Origin: an uncultured bacterium
GTDB lineage: Bacteria; Elusimicrobiota; Elusimicrobia; Elusimicrobiales; Elusimicrobiaceae
NCBI GenBank assembly: GCA_949291515.1
Contig: CASEVY010000010.1
Location: forward strand, 248,001 to 312,000
DNA: 64,000 nt
Reading direction: 5' to 3'
The notes under the pieces were generated by a model. It was not told where the DNA came from and did no database searches. It saw only the letters and a list, made by a program, of their open reading frames with translations. Below, piece by piece: positions 8,872 to 16,391 of the stretch. Both the position numbers and the translations under genes were made by a program. Numbering within the stretch: the stretch's first letter is position 1; each line of letters opens with the position of its first letter.

Positions 8872-9287
8872 TTATCCGCCCTCCCGAAGGAATAATATTT
8901 AAAAAGAAAATACGTCGCCGCGGTTACCAAAGCCAAACTTATCAATTGCGCCAAGTATACGTTCAGATTTAAACGCCCCGCCAAAAAATGCAGCAGCAAA
9001 GCGTTTATTAAGTAGCCCGCCAGCCATACGCTCATCGCCTTTAAGTATTCCTTTACGTATTCGCCCTGAGTTTCAAACACCAAGAACTTCTGCGCTAAAT
9101 ACGAATTGAATGAAGATAATATATACGCTATAAACAAGGCTGCTTGATATCGTCCTTTCCCCAACAAAAAAAGCGTGAGCGCAAAGATCAAATACGCCGC
9201 GGCCGTATTATATCCGCCCGTTATTATAAACCTTATCGGACGCGGCAAAGAAAACCATAATGCCGCAAGTTCATTTGTTTTTGTCAT
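8868..9287 (-). CDS. GtrA family membrane protein (putative lipid-linked sugar flippase)
   Basis: A 139-aa protein with four predicted helices and the GtrA signature start (RFIITGGYNTAAAYLIF) and the internal YLAQKFLVF segment followed by charged residues. GtrA proteins are thought to flip undecaprenyl-phosphate-linked sugar across the inner membrane. Its ATG lies 17 bases inside the end of the ClC gene, and its stop overlaps the start of gtrB by four bases. With gtrB and two GtrII-like proteins it completes the classic three-component glycan modification set. Confidence 0.9.
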   Translation of the reverse strand: MTKTNELAALWFSLPRPIRFIITGGYNTAAAYLIFALTLFLLGKGRYQAALFIAYILSSFNSYLAQKFLVFETQGEYVKEYLKAMSVWLAGYLINALLLHFLAGRLNLNVYLAQLISLALVTAATYFLFKYYSFGRADK

Positions 9288-10845
9288 CTTCGGGTTTGTC
9301 CGCGGTCTGTTCTTCCGGTTCGTCTTCGGGGAATAGCATTAAATGGCTTAAGAGCGAAAATTTCTTCTTAACCGAAATAAGCTCCTTCTCCTGTTCGGAA
9401 GCGAGTTGTTCCCGGTTTGATGTTACCTTTTCTTCTGCGGACTCTGATGTTTTCTTTTTGCCGCGGCCCTTCTTTTCGTCCTGCTTTAAAATGTCAAAAT
9501 TTTTGATGTCGGGTATAAGGTGGCGCACGCTGGATAGTATAAAATTCTTTTTCTTTAAAGTTTTTTCCAACTGTTTGACGCTTTGTTTTTCTTTGGGTTC
9601 TTCTTCGTCTTCAGCCATATTCTTATCGAAGGTGAAGTGCTGTTTAGAGAATATGCTGCGTCTGCCCGTTATCAAAAAACTTACTATGCACGATACCGCC
9701 GCGTAAGGCGCAACAGTCGCGCCGAATAGTTCTATGGCCATTACGCTCGCGGCCAAGGGAGTGTTGGCCACGCCCGCCAGTACGCTTACCATTCCCAGCG
9801 AGGCGAAAGTTACTGTATCAATCCCCAGAATATGCGCAAAGAAATAACCCGCATTGGCCCCTATGAAAAGTACGGGTGTTATTAAACCGCCTACTCCTCC
9901 GCCCGCGAAAGTGAGCGAAGTCGTTATGATTTTGTACATAAACCCGAACGTTAAAGCCTGATCTCCGGCGAGTATCGCTTCCACCCGCTCCATGCTGAGG
10001 CCCAGGTATGCCGGCGAAGTGAGCAGAGCTATCAATATAATCAGCGCCGCCGCTATGAAACATCGCCAAAAATTTGAGAACTTTACCGCTATAAAGCGAA
10101 ATAAAATCTGCGTTACTTTAAGCGCCTCGATAAATATCAGCCCCACCACTCCGAAGAACAGCCCCGCGAAAAACACTTGCAGCAGCGAACTGTCTATATT
10201 TAAAGTTTGCAAATTCATCGGGTGGTATATATATTCCACCCCGAACAGATGCGTAACCTGAAACGCCGTTATGCCGGAAATGAAGGCGGGGAACATAACC
10301 TCATAAAATACCGTGCCCACGCTTAATACTTCAAGCCCGAACAACGCCCCAGATATAGGTACGCCGAACACGCCCGCAAAACCCGCGCTTACGCCGCATA
10401 TCATAAGTTTGCGACGTTCCTGCTTGTTAAAGGAAAGCAAATCTGAACAAAAGGAAGCCACTCCCGCGCCGACGTCCGCGCAAGGCGATTCCTTGCCCGC
10501 AGAGCCGCCCGCGGATATTGTGATTATTGGTAGGAAAAACGCCTTCGCCGCCGATATTAAAGATATTGGGCGTTTTTCGTTTATCGCGGCGATTGCGTCA
10601 TTGGTGCTGTAGCCTTTATCTTTTGGATATACCTTTTTTGCCAAATGATTTACCAAAAGCAGGGCGATCGGCAACTCGAAGAAATAGTATTTAAAAGAGG
10701 TCGTATAATCCACTGCGGCGGATAGCAGTTTTAAGAACATCGCGTTGAATACTCCCACCACCGCGCCTATAAAAACCGAGGCCAGGAACCATTTTAAGAT
10801 ATTAAAGAAGGCAATCCTCCGCCTTAAAATAAATTCGGTCTTCAT
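9271..10845 (-). CDS. ClC family chloride channel or H+/Cl- antiporter with charged C-terminal tail
   Basis: A 524-aa inner-membrane anion transporter. About ten to twelve helices fill residues 15-390. Recognisable filter segments are GGSAGKESPCADVG (the GREGP-type motif with the gating Glu), SAGFAGVFGVPISGALFGLE and GGGVGGLITPVLFIGAN. The usual GSGIP loop is not obvious; KGYSTNDAIAAI occupies that place. Residues after about 410 form a long Lys/Glu-rich, probably coiled-coil cytoplasmic tail rather than CBS domains. The ATG overlaps the marC stop by one base and the 3' end overlaps gtrA. Whether it is a channel or an exchanger cannot be decided from sequence alone. Confidence 0.88.
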   Translation of the reverse strand: MKTEFILRRRIAFFNILKWFLASVFIGAVVGVFNAMFLKLLSAAVDYTTSFKYYFFELPIALLLVNHLAKKVYPKDKGYSTNDAIAAINEKRPISLISAAKAFFLPIITISAGGSAGKESPCADVGAGVASFCSDLLSFNKQERRKLMICGVSAGFAGVFGVPISGALFGLEVLSVGTVFYEVMFPAFISGITAFQVTHLFGVEYIYHPMNLQTLNIDSSLLQVFFAGLFFGVVGLIFIEALKVTQILFRFIAVKFSNFWRCFIAAALIILIALLTSPAYLGLSMERVEAILAGDQALTFGFMYKIITTSLTFAGGGVGGLITPVLFIGANAGYFFAHILGIDTVTFASLGMVSVLAGVANTPLAASVMAIELFGATVAPYAAVSCIVSFLITGRRSIFSKQHFTFDKNMAEDEEEPKEKQSVKQLEKTLKKKNFILSSVRHLIPDIKNFDILKQDEKKGRGKKKTSESAEEKVTSNREQLASEQEKELISVKKKFSLLSHLMLFPEDEPEEQTADKPEDDKNK

Positions 10846-11450
10846 TATAGATTATAGGATTTCATAAACTCCGCTATGCCGTTCATTACCATATTGACCG
10901 ACATCAGCACCAGCAACATACCCGTCAGCCTTTCCACCGCGATAAGCCCGCGCTTGCCAAGCATATTGCTTATCGGGAAGGAAAGCAGCAATATCGCGGA
11001 ATTTATCATCGATGCTATCAGCAGCGCGATAAGTATTTGCCATAAATTGCCGCCCGGCGTGGCCGAAAAGATGAGCAACATACTCAAAGTCGCAGGTCCG
11101 GCTATAAGCGGTATGGCCAAAGGCACGATGAAAGGTTCTTCGTCTTTGGGGTTGGTTTTTGTCGTTTCGTCCTCAAGCGAGTTGAAAACTAGTTTAAGCG
11201 ACATTATAAAAAGTATTATACCGCCCGATATGCCCATGGAATATTGCTTTATTCCCAGCAGATCCAGCGCCTTGCCGCCCGCAAAGAGGAAAGTTACCAT
11301 AATTATGGTGGCTATCGCCAACTCCCTTAGCAGAACGAAACGCCGTCTTTCGGGCGAAACTTTCTTAAGAGAAGTTATAAACAGCGGTATATTGCCGAAA
11401 GGATCCATAATCAGTATAAGAGTTACTACGGCAGAAAATATAAATTCCAT
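10845..11450 (-). CDS. MarC family integral membrane protein
   Basis: A 201-aa protein of the MarC/UPF0056 family with six predicted helices. The N-terminal signature IMDPFGNIPLFITSLKK and the mid-protein PLAIPLIAGPATLSMLL are typical, and the length is usual. The molecular role of the family is not established; the old link to multiple antibiotic resistance has not held up. It is the first gene of the minus-strand operon marC-clc-gtrA-gtrB-GtrII-like-GtrII-like. An imperfect stem-loop lies between it and the upstream pilin gene. Confidence 0.9.
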   Translation of the reverse strand: MEFIFSAVVTLILIMDPFGNIPLFITSLKKVSPERRRFVLLRELAIATIIMVTFLFAGGKALDLLGIKQYSMGISGGIILFIMSLKLVFNSLEDETTKTNPKDEEPFIVPLAIPLIAGPATLSMLLIFSATPGGNLWQILIALLIASMINSAILLLSFPISNMLGKRGLIAVERLTGMLLVLMSVNMVMNGIAEFMKSYNL

Positions 11451-11494
11451 AAAACACCTTCAATATTTCCAAAATTCAAAAGCTAGCGCATTGC

Positions 11495-11519
11495 CGCCCC
11501 CTATTAAATAGCGGGGGCG
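11495..11519 (-). terminator. GC-rich stem-loop downstream of the pilin gene, possible terminator
   Basis: CGCCCCC pairs with GGGGGCG around an 11-base AT-rich loop, starting ten bases after the pilin stop. It lacks a T-tract on either strand, so it may act as a weak terminator or an mRNA-stabilising stem between the abundant-type pilin message and marC. Confidence 0.45.
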
Positions 11520-11528
11520 TATCAATAT

Positions 11529-11987
11529 TTAGGAACCTGAAGAACACTCCTTTATGTTGATGATTTCGCATATATCGGCGTCGTCGCCCGTAGCTGTACA
11601 GCAGGTTTCTGTGGTGCCGTCCTCGCCCGAAGCGTAGGTGGTCGTCAAAGTAAAATTGCCTATGCTTCTGGTGGCGGTTATTTTTGTACTTTCCAGTTTA
11701 TACGTAAAATAATCGGTTTGGAAACTGGAGCCTGTAATATTTTCGGCGGAAGCGTCTTTGTTTGTCCTCAAGTCGAAATCTATATTGGAAAAATCCGTCG
11801 CGTATTCGTCATTTATCGCGTAATAGCGCACTTGCGCCTTTTCCACCGCCGAGAGTATACCCATAGCTTCCATAGCGCGCTGTCTTTCCAGTACGTTGAA
11901 GTATTGCGGCAAAGCTATCGCGCCGAGTATGCCTATCAAAAGCACTACCACCAACAATTCCAAAAGAGTAAAACCTTTCCTGTTCAT
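11529..11987 (-). CDS. Type IV pilin-like prepilin
   Basis: A 152-aa prepilin with a class III signal: short basic leader MNRKG, cleavage before FTLLE, Glu at mature position 5, and a hydrophobic helix to about residue 25. A globular domain follows, with four cysteines near the C-terminus (CC in TETCCTAT, then DICEI and KECSS) that could form a disulphide-bonded loop. It stands apart from the pilus assembly operon near 54-64 kb and has its own promoter (TTGACT, 17 bp, TAAACT) and an AGGGGAAA ribosome site. That arrangement suits a separately expressed major or minor pilin. Which it is cannot be told here. Confidence 0.9.
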   Translation of the reverse strand: MNRKGFTLLELLVVVLLIGILGAIALPQYFNVLERQRAMEAMGILSAVEKAQVRYYAINDEYATDFSNIDFDLRTNKDASAENITGSSFQTDYFTYKLESTKITATRSIGNFTLTTTYASGEDGTTETCCTATGDDADICEIINIKECSSGS

Positions 11988-12034
11988 ATTGCTTTCCCCT
12001 TACGGCTGATAATATTAATATATTTAACAGATAT

Positions 12035-12063
12035 AGTTTATCAGTATGAGAGAAAACAGTCAA
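12035..12063 (-). promoter_or_regulatory. Promoter of the lone pilin gene
   Basis: Read on the minus strand, TTGACT (12058-12063) is followed by a 17-bp spacer and TAAACT (12035-12040) with an extended -10 TGA immediately before it. The predicted transcription start is about 40 bases ahead of the pilin ATG. Confidence 0.7.
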
Positions 12064-12091
12064 ATTTTTACTGCTCTTTCTGCGTTTAAAG

Positions 12092-13426
12092 TCAAAATTG
12101 CTTTATATGGGACTGTCCTTGCGGCATTTTATCCGCCGGTTGGGTTATTATTCCATATTTGTTGCGGACGGATACGGGCTCGTCGTAGAAGTATATCGAC
12201 AAATTGTCATAAGGCCCTTTGGGGACGATAAAATAATTTAGGAACACTTCGGTTTGGTTCTTGCGGAGGGCGTTTTCAAGAATAGTTTTTCTTAGCGTTT
12301 CCTGTCTGTGCAAAGCGGCGAACGGCGCGGCGAAGAGCGGTGTTATGATTATAGCGAATATCAAGAAAAAGCAAGTCGCAAATCTTAGCGGTATTTTGGT
12401 TAAACTCAGGGCGTAGACGAATGCGATTATCGTAAGCAAAGTGGCTGGATAAAACGGCCTTAAGTTTTTAATCGGAGCCAGCGCCAAGGCGCTGGCCGAG
12501 GCTAAAGCCAAGATTAGCATTGCGGCGGGGAAAATCAGCGGCTTAAAATTTCTGTTTTTTAAGTAATGGCAGAGCAATATCGCCAGGGCAATCGGGAAGA
12601 GGAAGAAATTCGCCGCGCATACTTGCGCCGCTTTGGGGATATGATTGATAAACTTCGCGGCGGCCGATATTTCTCTGAAGGCATCGTACTGCTCCATATT
12701 TAAACGGAAATAAAGCCCCGGCGCGCTGAAGAATACTGCCAATCCCGCTGTTATACCCGCCGCAGTTATTTTGAGGAAAGCGGGTATGTGTTTGTAGCTT
12801 ATCTTTGAGTAAAGCGCGCTTGCCAATACGAGAATAAGTGAAATCGGCCCGATTGTTTCGCCCGCCATTCCGAGCATACAAGCAAGCGAAAATAGACATA
12901 AAGAGGAGTATTTAAACCGCGGGAAAATTTCTTTCCCTTTTAAGAAGTAAACTCTTATCATTATCACAAGCGGCAGAAATAACATAAATGGCCATACGTA
13001 ATTTGAGGCTCCTCCTATCCAAAAGACATTATTGTCGGGCTGAGCTACGGCAAATACGTTCAAAATAAGAAACAGCAGAAAAGCGGGGTAATCTTTTAAG
13101 TCGTTAAATGACGGCCATTTCAAAAATACCGCGTAAAAACAAAGTGCGGTAATGGATAATTGTATAAACGGGTTTATGATTGCGAATGTATATTCCGACA
13201 GGTATAGGGCTATTCTTGCAGGGATAATGCCTATTCTCGGGCTGTTTGTAAGATAAGAGAGCAAAAAGCCCTGCAAAATATCCGCGGGATAACGTGGATA
13301 ATAAGAATATTCGTCGGCGCCGAGCGGATAAAGCAGGCATAGCGCCGCGCAGAACCCCAAAAATGAAAGGATCGTAATTATCCAAATTAATTTTGCCGTT
13401 GCGCCGCCGATATTTTTATCTGCCAT
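12092..13426 (-). CDS. Polytopic membrane protein, WIGGxxNYxW paralogue 3 (DUF6056/GtrII-like, putative GT-C glycosyltransferase)
   Basis: A 444-aa membrane protein with about eleven predicted helices, the most diverged of the three paralogues. Shared landmarks are LYPLGADEYSYY after the first helix, SPRIGIIPARI, VAQPDNNVFWIGGASNYVW and GMAGETIGP. It is separated from the other two by the pilin gene and the gtr operon, so it may be an older duplicate with its own acceptor. It lies downstream of a 379-base stretch without a confident gene and about 100 bases before the pilin promoter. Function is inferred only from the other paralogues and their gtrAB neighbours. Confidence 0.72.
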   Translation of the reverse strand: MADKNIGGATAKLIWIITILSFLGFCAALCLLYPLGADEYSYYPRYPADILQGFLLSYLTNSPRIGIIPARIALYLSEYTFAIINPFIQLSITALCFYAVFLKWPSFNDLKDYPAFLLFLILNVFAVAQPDNNVFWIGGASNYVWPFMLFLPLVIMIRVYFLKGKEIFPRFKYSSLCLFSLACMLGMAGETIGPISLILVLASALYSKISYKHIPAFLKITAAGITAGLAVFFSAPGLYFRLNMEQYDAFREISAAAKFINHIPKAAQVCAANFFLFPIALAILLCHYLKNRNFKPLIFPAAMLILALASASALALAPIKNLRPFYPATLLTIIAFVYALSLTKIPLRFATCFFLIFAIIITPLFAAPFAALHRQETLRKTILENALRKNQTEVFLNYFIVPKGPYDNLSIYFYDEPVSVRNKYGIITQPADKMPQGQSHIKQF

Positions 13427-13805
13427 TAAGAGATTTTATTTTTTTGGGCGATACTTGGCAAACGCTTTTATTTTGGCGGCCGTTATTGATATAGTCCAAA
13501 ACTGGGATGCAAAGTCTTCCGTCGACAATGGAAAGCATTGAACTGAGGATAATTTCTCTTGGCTTTTGCCCATAGTTGTTGGAGGCGGCAATACTTTCCG
13601 GGCGGTGTATTTGGCGTATAATCTTCTTTCGGCGGGAGGGATTTCGGTATTATTTTATCGGCAGAGTGGTTTAAAATAATAAAAAGGCCGTTTTATGCGG
13701 CATTATGGGTATTGGCGCAAATCTTTCGCGCAAGTAATCAAAAGGGCTTTTAGAAGGGTATTTTTAAATTTACTGCATTTTTTACTACACTGTAGGCAAA
13801 AAAAG
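13427..13805. other. 379-base gap with possible gene remnant
   Basis: No confident gene. On the minus strand all three frames stay open for roughly 55-70 codons between about 13440 and 13660. The best candidate reads MGKSQEKLSS... to ...KYRPKK (45 aa, 13436-13573). A second frame from an ATG at 13538 ends at 13416 inside the next gene. Neither has a ribosome-binding site, so I treat this as a possible fossil or conserved non-coding stretch. A small hairpin (GCCG, TTTTATG, CGGC) lies near 13688. Confidence 0.4.
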
Positions 13806-13877
13806 CGCCCCCTAGGAGAATCGAACTCCTCTCACCAGATTGAAAATCTGGTGTCCTAACCGATAGACGAAGGGGGC
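13806..13877 (-). tRNA. tRNA-Glu(UUC)
   Basis: A 72-nt cloverleaf: acceptor GCCCCCT pairs with AGGGGGC, discriminator G. The anticodon stem CCAGA/TCTGG carries loop TTTTCAA with anticodon TTC, and the T-arm contains GTTCGATTC. No CCA is encoded. It lies 32 bases downstream of tRNA-Lys on the same strand. Confidence 0.96.
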
Positions 13878-13909
13878 GTAGTCATTCGCGTATTGCGAAT
13901 ATTACATTT

Positions 13910-13981
13910 TGCGCTCGGTGAGGCTCGAACTCACGACCCCCCGCTTAAAAGGCGGATGCTCTACCACTGAGCTACGAGCGC
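13910..13981 (-). tRNA. tRNA-Lys(UUU)
   Basis: A 72-nt cloverleaf: acceptor GCGCTCG/CGAGCGC, discriminator A. The D-arm reads GCTCAGTGGTAGAGC, the anticodon loop CTTTTAA has anticodon TTT, and the T-arm contains GTTCGAGCC. CCA is not encoded. It is first of the Lys-Glu pair. Confidence 0.96.
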
Positions 13982-14125
13982 TTAATAATGATTTAAAAAG
14001 AGCAAAAAATAATGGGGTTTAACCCCAACACATATATTTTAACAAAATTAAAACCGCTTGTCTACAAAAATTGAAAAGATCGCAAATTGGTTTAAATTGC
14101 TGCGGTTTGTAAACCTTATAGATAT

Positions 14126-14134
14126 ATTATATCA
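14126..14134 (-). promoter_or_regulatory. Probable extended -10 promoter for the tRNA-Lys/tRNA-Glu pair
   Basis: On the minus strand the sequence reads TTTGATATAAT, an extended -10 (TGA plus TATAAT). No good -35 is seen at 17 bp. It lies about 145 bases before tRNA-Lys. Between them is a palindrome, GGGGTTTAACCCC (14014-14026), whose role is unknown. Confidence 0.5.
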
Positions 14135-14269
14135 AAAAAATCGGTTCAATGAATCGTGGTTGTTTTTGCCGGGGCTAATTTTTTAGGGCAAGTGGGCGGA
14201 ATATTATATATAATAGGATTTTAGGGGACTTAAGAAATCCACACAGATTTGGAAGATAAGGAGATTTTT

Positions 14270-14650
14270 ATGGGAAAGAAGATAGTATCTGCCGATGCGG
14301 CGCCCAAAGCCATAGGGCCATATTCTCAGGCTGTGAGGAACGGCAGCTGGTCGTTTGTATCTGGATGTTTGCCTGTTGATCCGGTTACGGGCGAGCTGGC
14401 GGGCGGGGACGTCCGCGCGCAGACCGAGCGCGTATTGGAGAATTTGGGCGAGATACTAAAAGCGTGCAAAATGGATTTCAAGCATGTATTGAAGACTACG
14501 GTTTTTATGACGGATTTATCTTGTTTTGCGGATATGAACGAAGTTTACGCCAAATTTTTTAAGGAAAATCCGCCTGCGAGGAGCACCGTACAGGTTGCAG
14601 CCCTTCCGAAGGGCGCTTTGGTTGAGATAGAAGCGATAGCGAGAAAATAA
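14270..14650 (+). CDS. ridA: RidA family enamine/imine deaminase
   Basis: A 126-aa RidA/YjgF/UK114 protein, a trimeric cytosolic enzyme that hydrolyses reactive 2-aminoacrylate-type enamines made by PLP enzymes. Family landmarks are AIGPYSQAV near residue 15, the FVSGCLPVDP strand, and the C-terminal active-site block ARSTVQVAALPKGALVEIEAIA containing the catalytic Arg. The longer frame starts with TTG at 14249, but the ATG at 14270 has AAGGAG six bases upstream and gives the usual family N-terminus. A -10-like TATAAT lies at 14209-14214. The gene is closed by its own terminator before malQ. Confidence 0.95.
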   Translation: MGKKIVSADAAPKAIGPYSQAVRNGSWSFVSGCLPVDPVTGELAGGDVRAQTERVLENLGEILKACKMDFKHVLKTTVFMTDLSCFADMNEVYAKFFKENPPARSTVQVAALPKGALVEIEAIARK

Positions 14651-14662
14651 ACTGACTGATTT

Positions 14663-14691
14663 AAGGCGCGGTATAAAATCCGCGCCTTTTT
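14663..14691 (+). terminator. Rho-independent terminator after ridA
   Basis: AAGGCGCGG, loop TATAAAAT, CCGCGCC followed by five T residues, 12 bases after the ridA stop. It would separate ridA from malQ, which starts 24 bases later. Confidence 0.85.
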
Positions 14692-14714
14692 ACGATAAGA
14701 GAGGGAAGAGGGAA

Positions 14715-16292
14715 ATGTCTTTAGATTTAAAGGAAAGCGTATTTTTCAAACAGAAAAGGGCGGGCGTATTGCTGCCTTTATTTTCGATGCGCAGCGCGGG
14801 GGATTGGGGCTGCGGCGATATGGGGTCTTTGAAGGAGTGGATAGAATATTTAAGCGGCTACGGCGTAAGCATAATTCAGATTTTGCCGATACACGAAACC
14901 GAACCCGGCCAGAACTGTCCTTATTCTGCTTTGAGCGCATACGCGATAGATCCGATATATATAAGCATAAATGACGTATCGGACGTGCAGGCCTCTGGGG
15001 AAGCGCGGGATTTAATCAAGCAGTACGGCGAGGAGATAAAATTTTGGCGCAGCGAGAAGAAGGTCTATTACAGGTTTATCAAATCGGCCAAGTACAAGGT
15101 ATTATGGGCGGCTTACGAACATTTTTGGAAAAACGAGAAGGAAGCCAAGACTGCTCGCTACGAACAATTTTTGGAATTTCATCAGAGGCACGCTTCGTGG
15201 CTTGTGCCGTACTGTATATTTAGGAGCGCCAAGGACAATTTAGGCTGGACCAGCTGGAAGCATTGGGAGAAGCGTCTAAAGGAATTGGATTTGAACTATT
15301 TGCGGGAGTATTCTGTATCAAACTACAAGCAGATGATGTTCTTTAGTTATTTACAGTGGCAGCTTCAGCTTCAGCTTACGGAGGTCAGGCGGGTGGCGGC
15401 TTCGCGCGGGGTGCTGTTGTTTGGCGATATTCCTTTTGGCGTGAACTTTGACAGCGCCGACGTTTGGAGCAATCAGAGCAAGTATTTGGACGGCTATGAG
15501 ATCGGCGCGCCTAAGGATCAATTTTCGGAAGGCGGTCAAAAGTGGGGTTTGCCGGCGTACAACTGGCCTGCGATAGAGCAGAGCGATTTCAATTTGTGGC
15601 GCGGCAAGATAGCGCGCGCCTGCGAGATATACGATATGTTCCGTTTGGATCATTTTGTCGGGTTTTTCAGGACGTGGATATTCGGCCCAGGCGACGACAT
15701 AGGCAAATTTGACTTGGAGGGGGAGGACAAACAGAAGGCGCGCGGCGCTGCTTTTATGGAGGCTGTCTGCCAAGCGGCTGGCGGCAAGCTGCCCATAGGG
15801 GAAGATTTGGGCGTGATACCGGACTATGTGCGCGCTTATATGAAGGAAGTTTCTCTTCCCGGCTATAAGGTAATCAGGTGGGAGAAGGACAACGAGGTCT
15901 TCCGCGAGCCGCGGGACTATCCTTTGGCGTCTTTGGCGACTACGGCTACGCACGATACGGAAACTTTAAGAGAATGGTGGGACATTATGCCCGATTGGCA
16001 GCGCGCTAACGTATGGGAAATGATTTCTGCGCAAAAGACTGACGGCCAGGTTCCTTTTACGGCGGAGGTGCACCGCGCGATATTCAAGCGGGTAATGGGG
16101 GCCGGCTCCTGTTTTGTGATTTTTCCTTTACAGGACATAATCGGGGAGAAGGAACGTATAAACACACCCGGCACCGTCGGCGAGGATAACTGGAGTTACC
16201 GCGTCCCGTTTGAGACGGCGGAATTCAACTCCGCATATTTGGATAATATGCGCATGTTTAAGGAGGAGGCGCAGGCGTCCGGCCGCATATAG
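14715..16292 (+). CDS. malQ: 4-alpha-glucanotransferase (amylomaltase, GH77)
   Basis: Disproportionates alpha-1,4-glucans in maltodextrin and glycogen metabolism; cytosolic. The 525-aa length fits the compact GH77 amylomaltases. Visible motifs are GVLLPLFSM and GDWGCGDMGSL at the N-terminus, the nucleophile region FRLDHFVGFFRTW with Asp312, the acid/base region IGEDLGVIPDYV with Glu363, and the third carboxylate in THDTETLREWW (Asp414). It starts just after the ridA terminator with GAGGGAAGAGGG upstream, so transcription may come from partial readthrough or a promoter I cannot see. No other glycogen genes lie nearby. Confidence 0.95.
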   Translation: MSLDLKESVFFKQKRAGVLLPLFSMRSAGDWGCGDMGSLKEWIEYLSGYGVSIIQILPIHETEPGQNCPYSALSAYAIDPIYISINDVSDVQASGEARDLIKQYGEEIKFWRSEKKVYYRFIKSAKYKVLWAAYEHFWKNEKEAKTARYEQFLEFHQRHASWLVPYCIFRSAKDNLGWTSWKHWEKRLKELDLNYLREYSVSNYKQMMFFSYLQWQLQLQLTEVRRVAASRGVLLFGDIPFGVNFDSADVWSNQSKYLDGYEIGAPKDQFSEGGQKWGLPAYNWPAIEQSDFNLWRGKIARACEIYDMFRLDHFVGFFRTWIFGPGDDIGKFDLEGEDKQKARGAAFMEAVCQAAGGKLPIGEDLGVIPDYVRAYMKEVSLPGYKVIRWEKDNEVFREPRDYPLASLATTATHDTETLREWWDIMPDWQRANVWEMISAQKTDGQVPFTAEVHRAIFKRVMGAGSCFVIFPLQDIIGEKERINTPGTVGEDNWSYRVPFETAEFNSAYLDNMRMFKEEAQASGRI

Positions 16293-16391
16293 CTTTGGCG
16301 TCCGTAAAACGGGATAAAAAACAGTTGCAATATTATTAAAAAAAGATAATAATGTGTTTTAAGGAAGAACCTATCAGAGGAGGGCTGTAAG

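Noticed and set aside
9260-9706. 148-aa plus-strand ORF rich in Ser/Phe/Cys
   Set aside because: It lies antisense within the end of the ClC gene; its composition is the complement of the Lys/Glu-rich coiled-coil tail, and there is no ribosome site.
14014-14026. GGGGTTTAACCCC palindrome as terminator or operator
   Set aside because: The stem is too short and its loop too small to terminate, it has no T-tract directly after it, and no nearby regulator is known; left as a note only.
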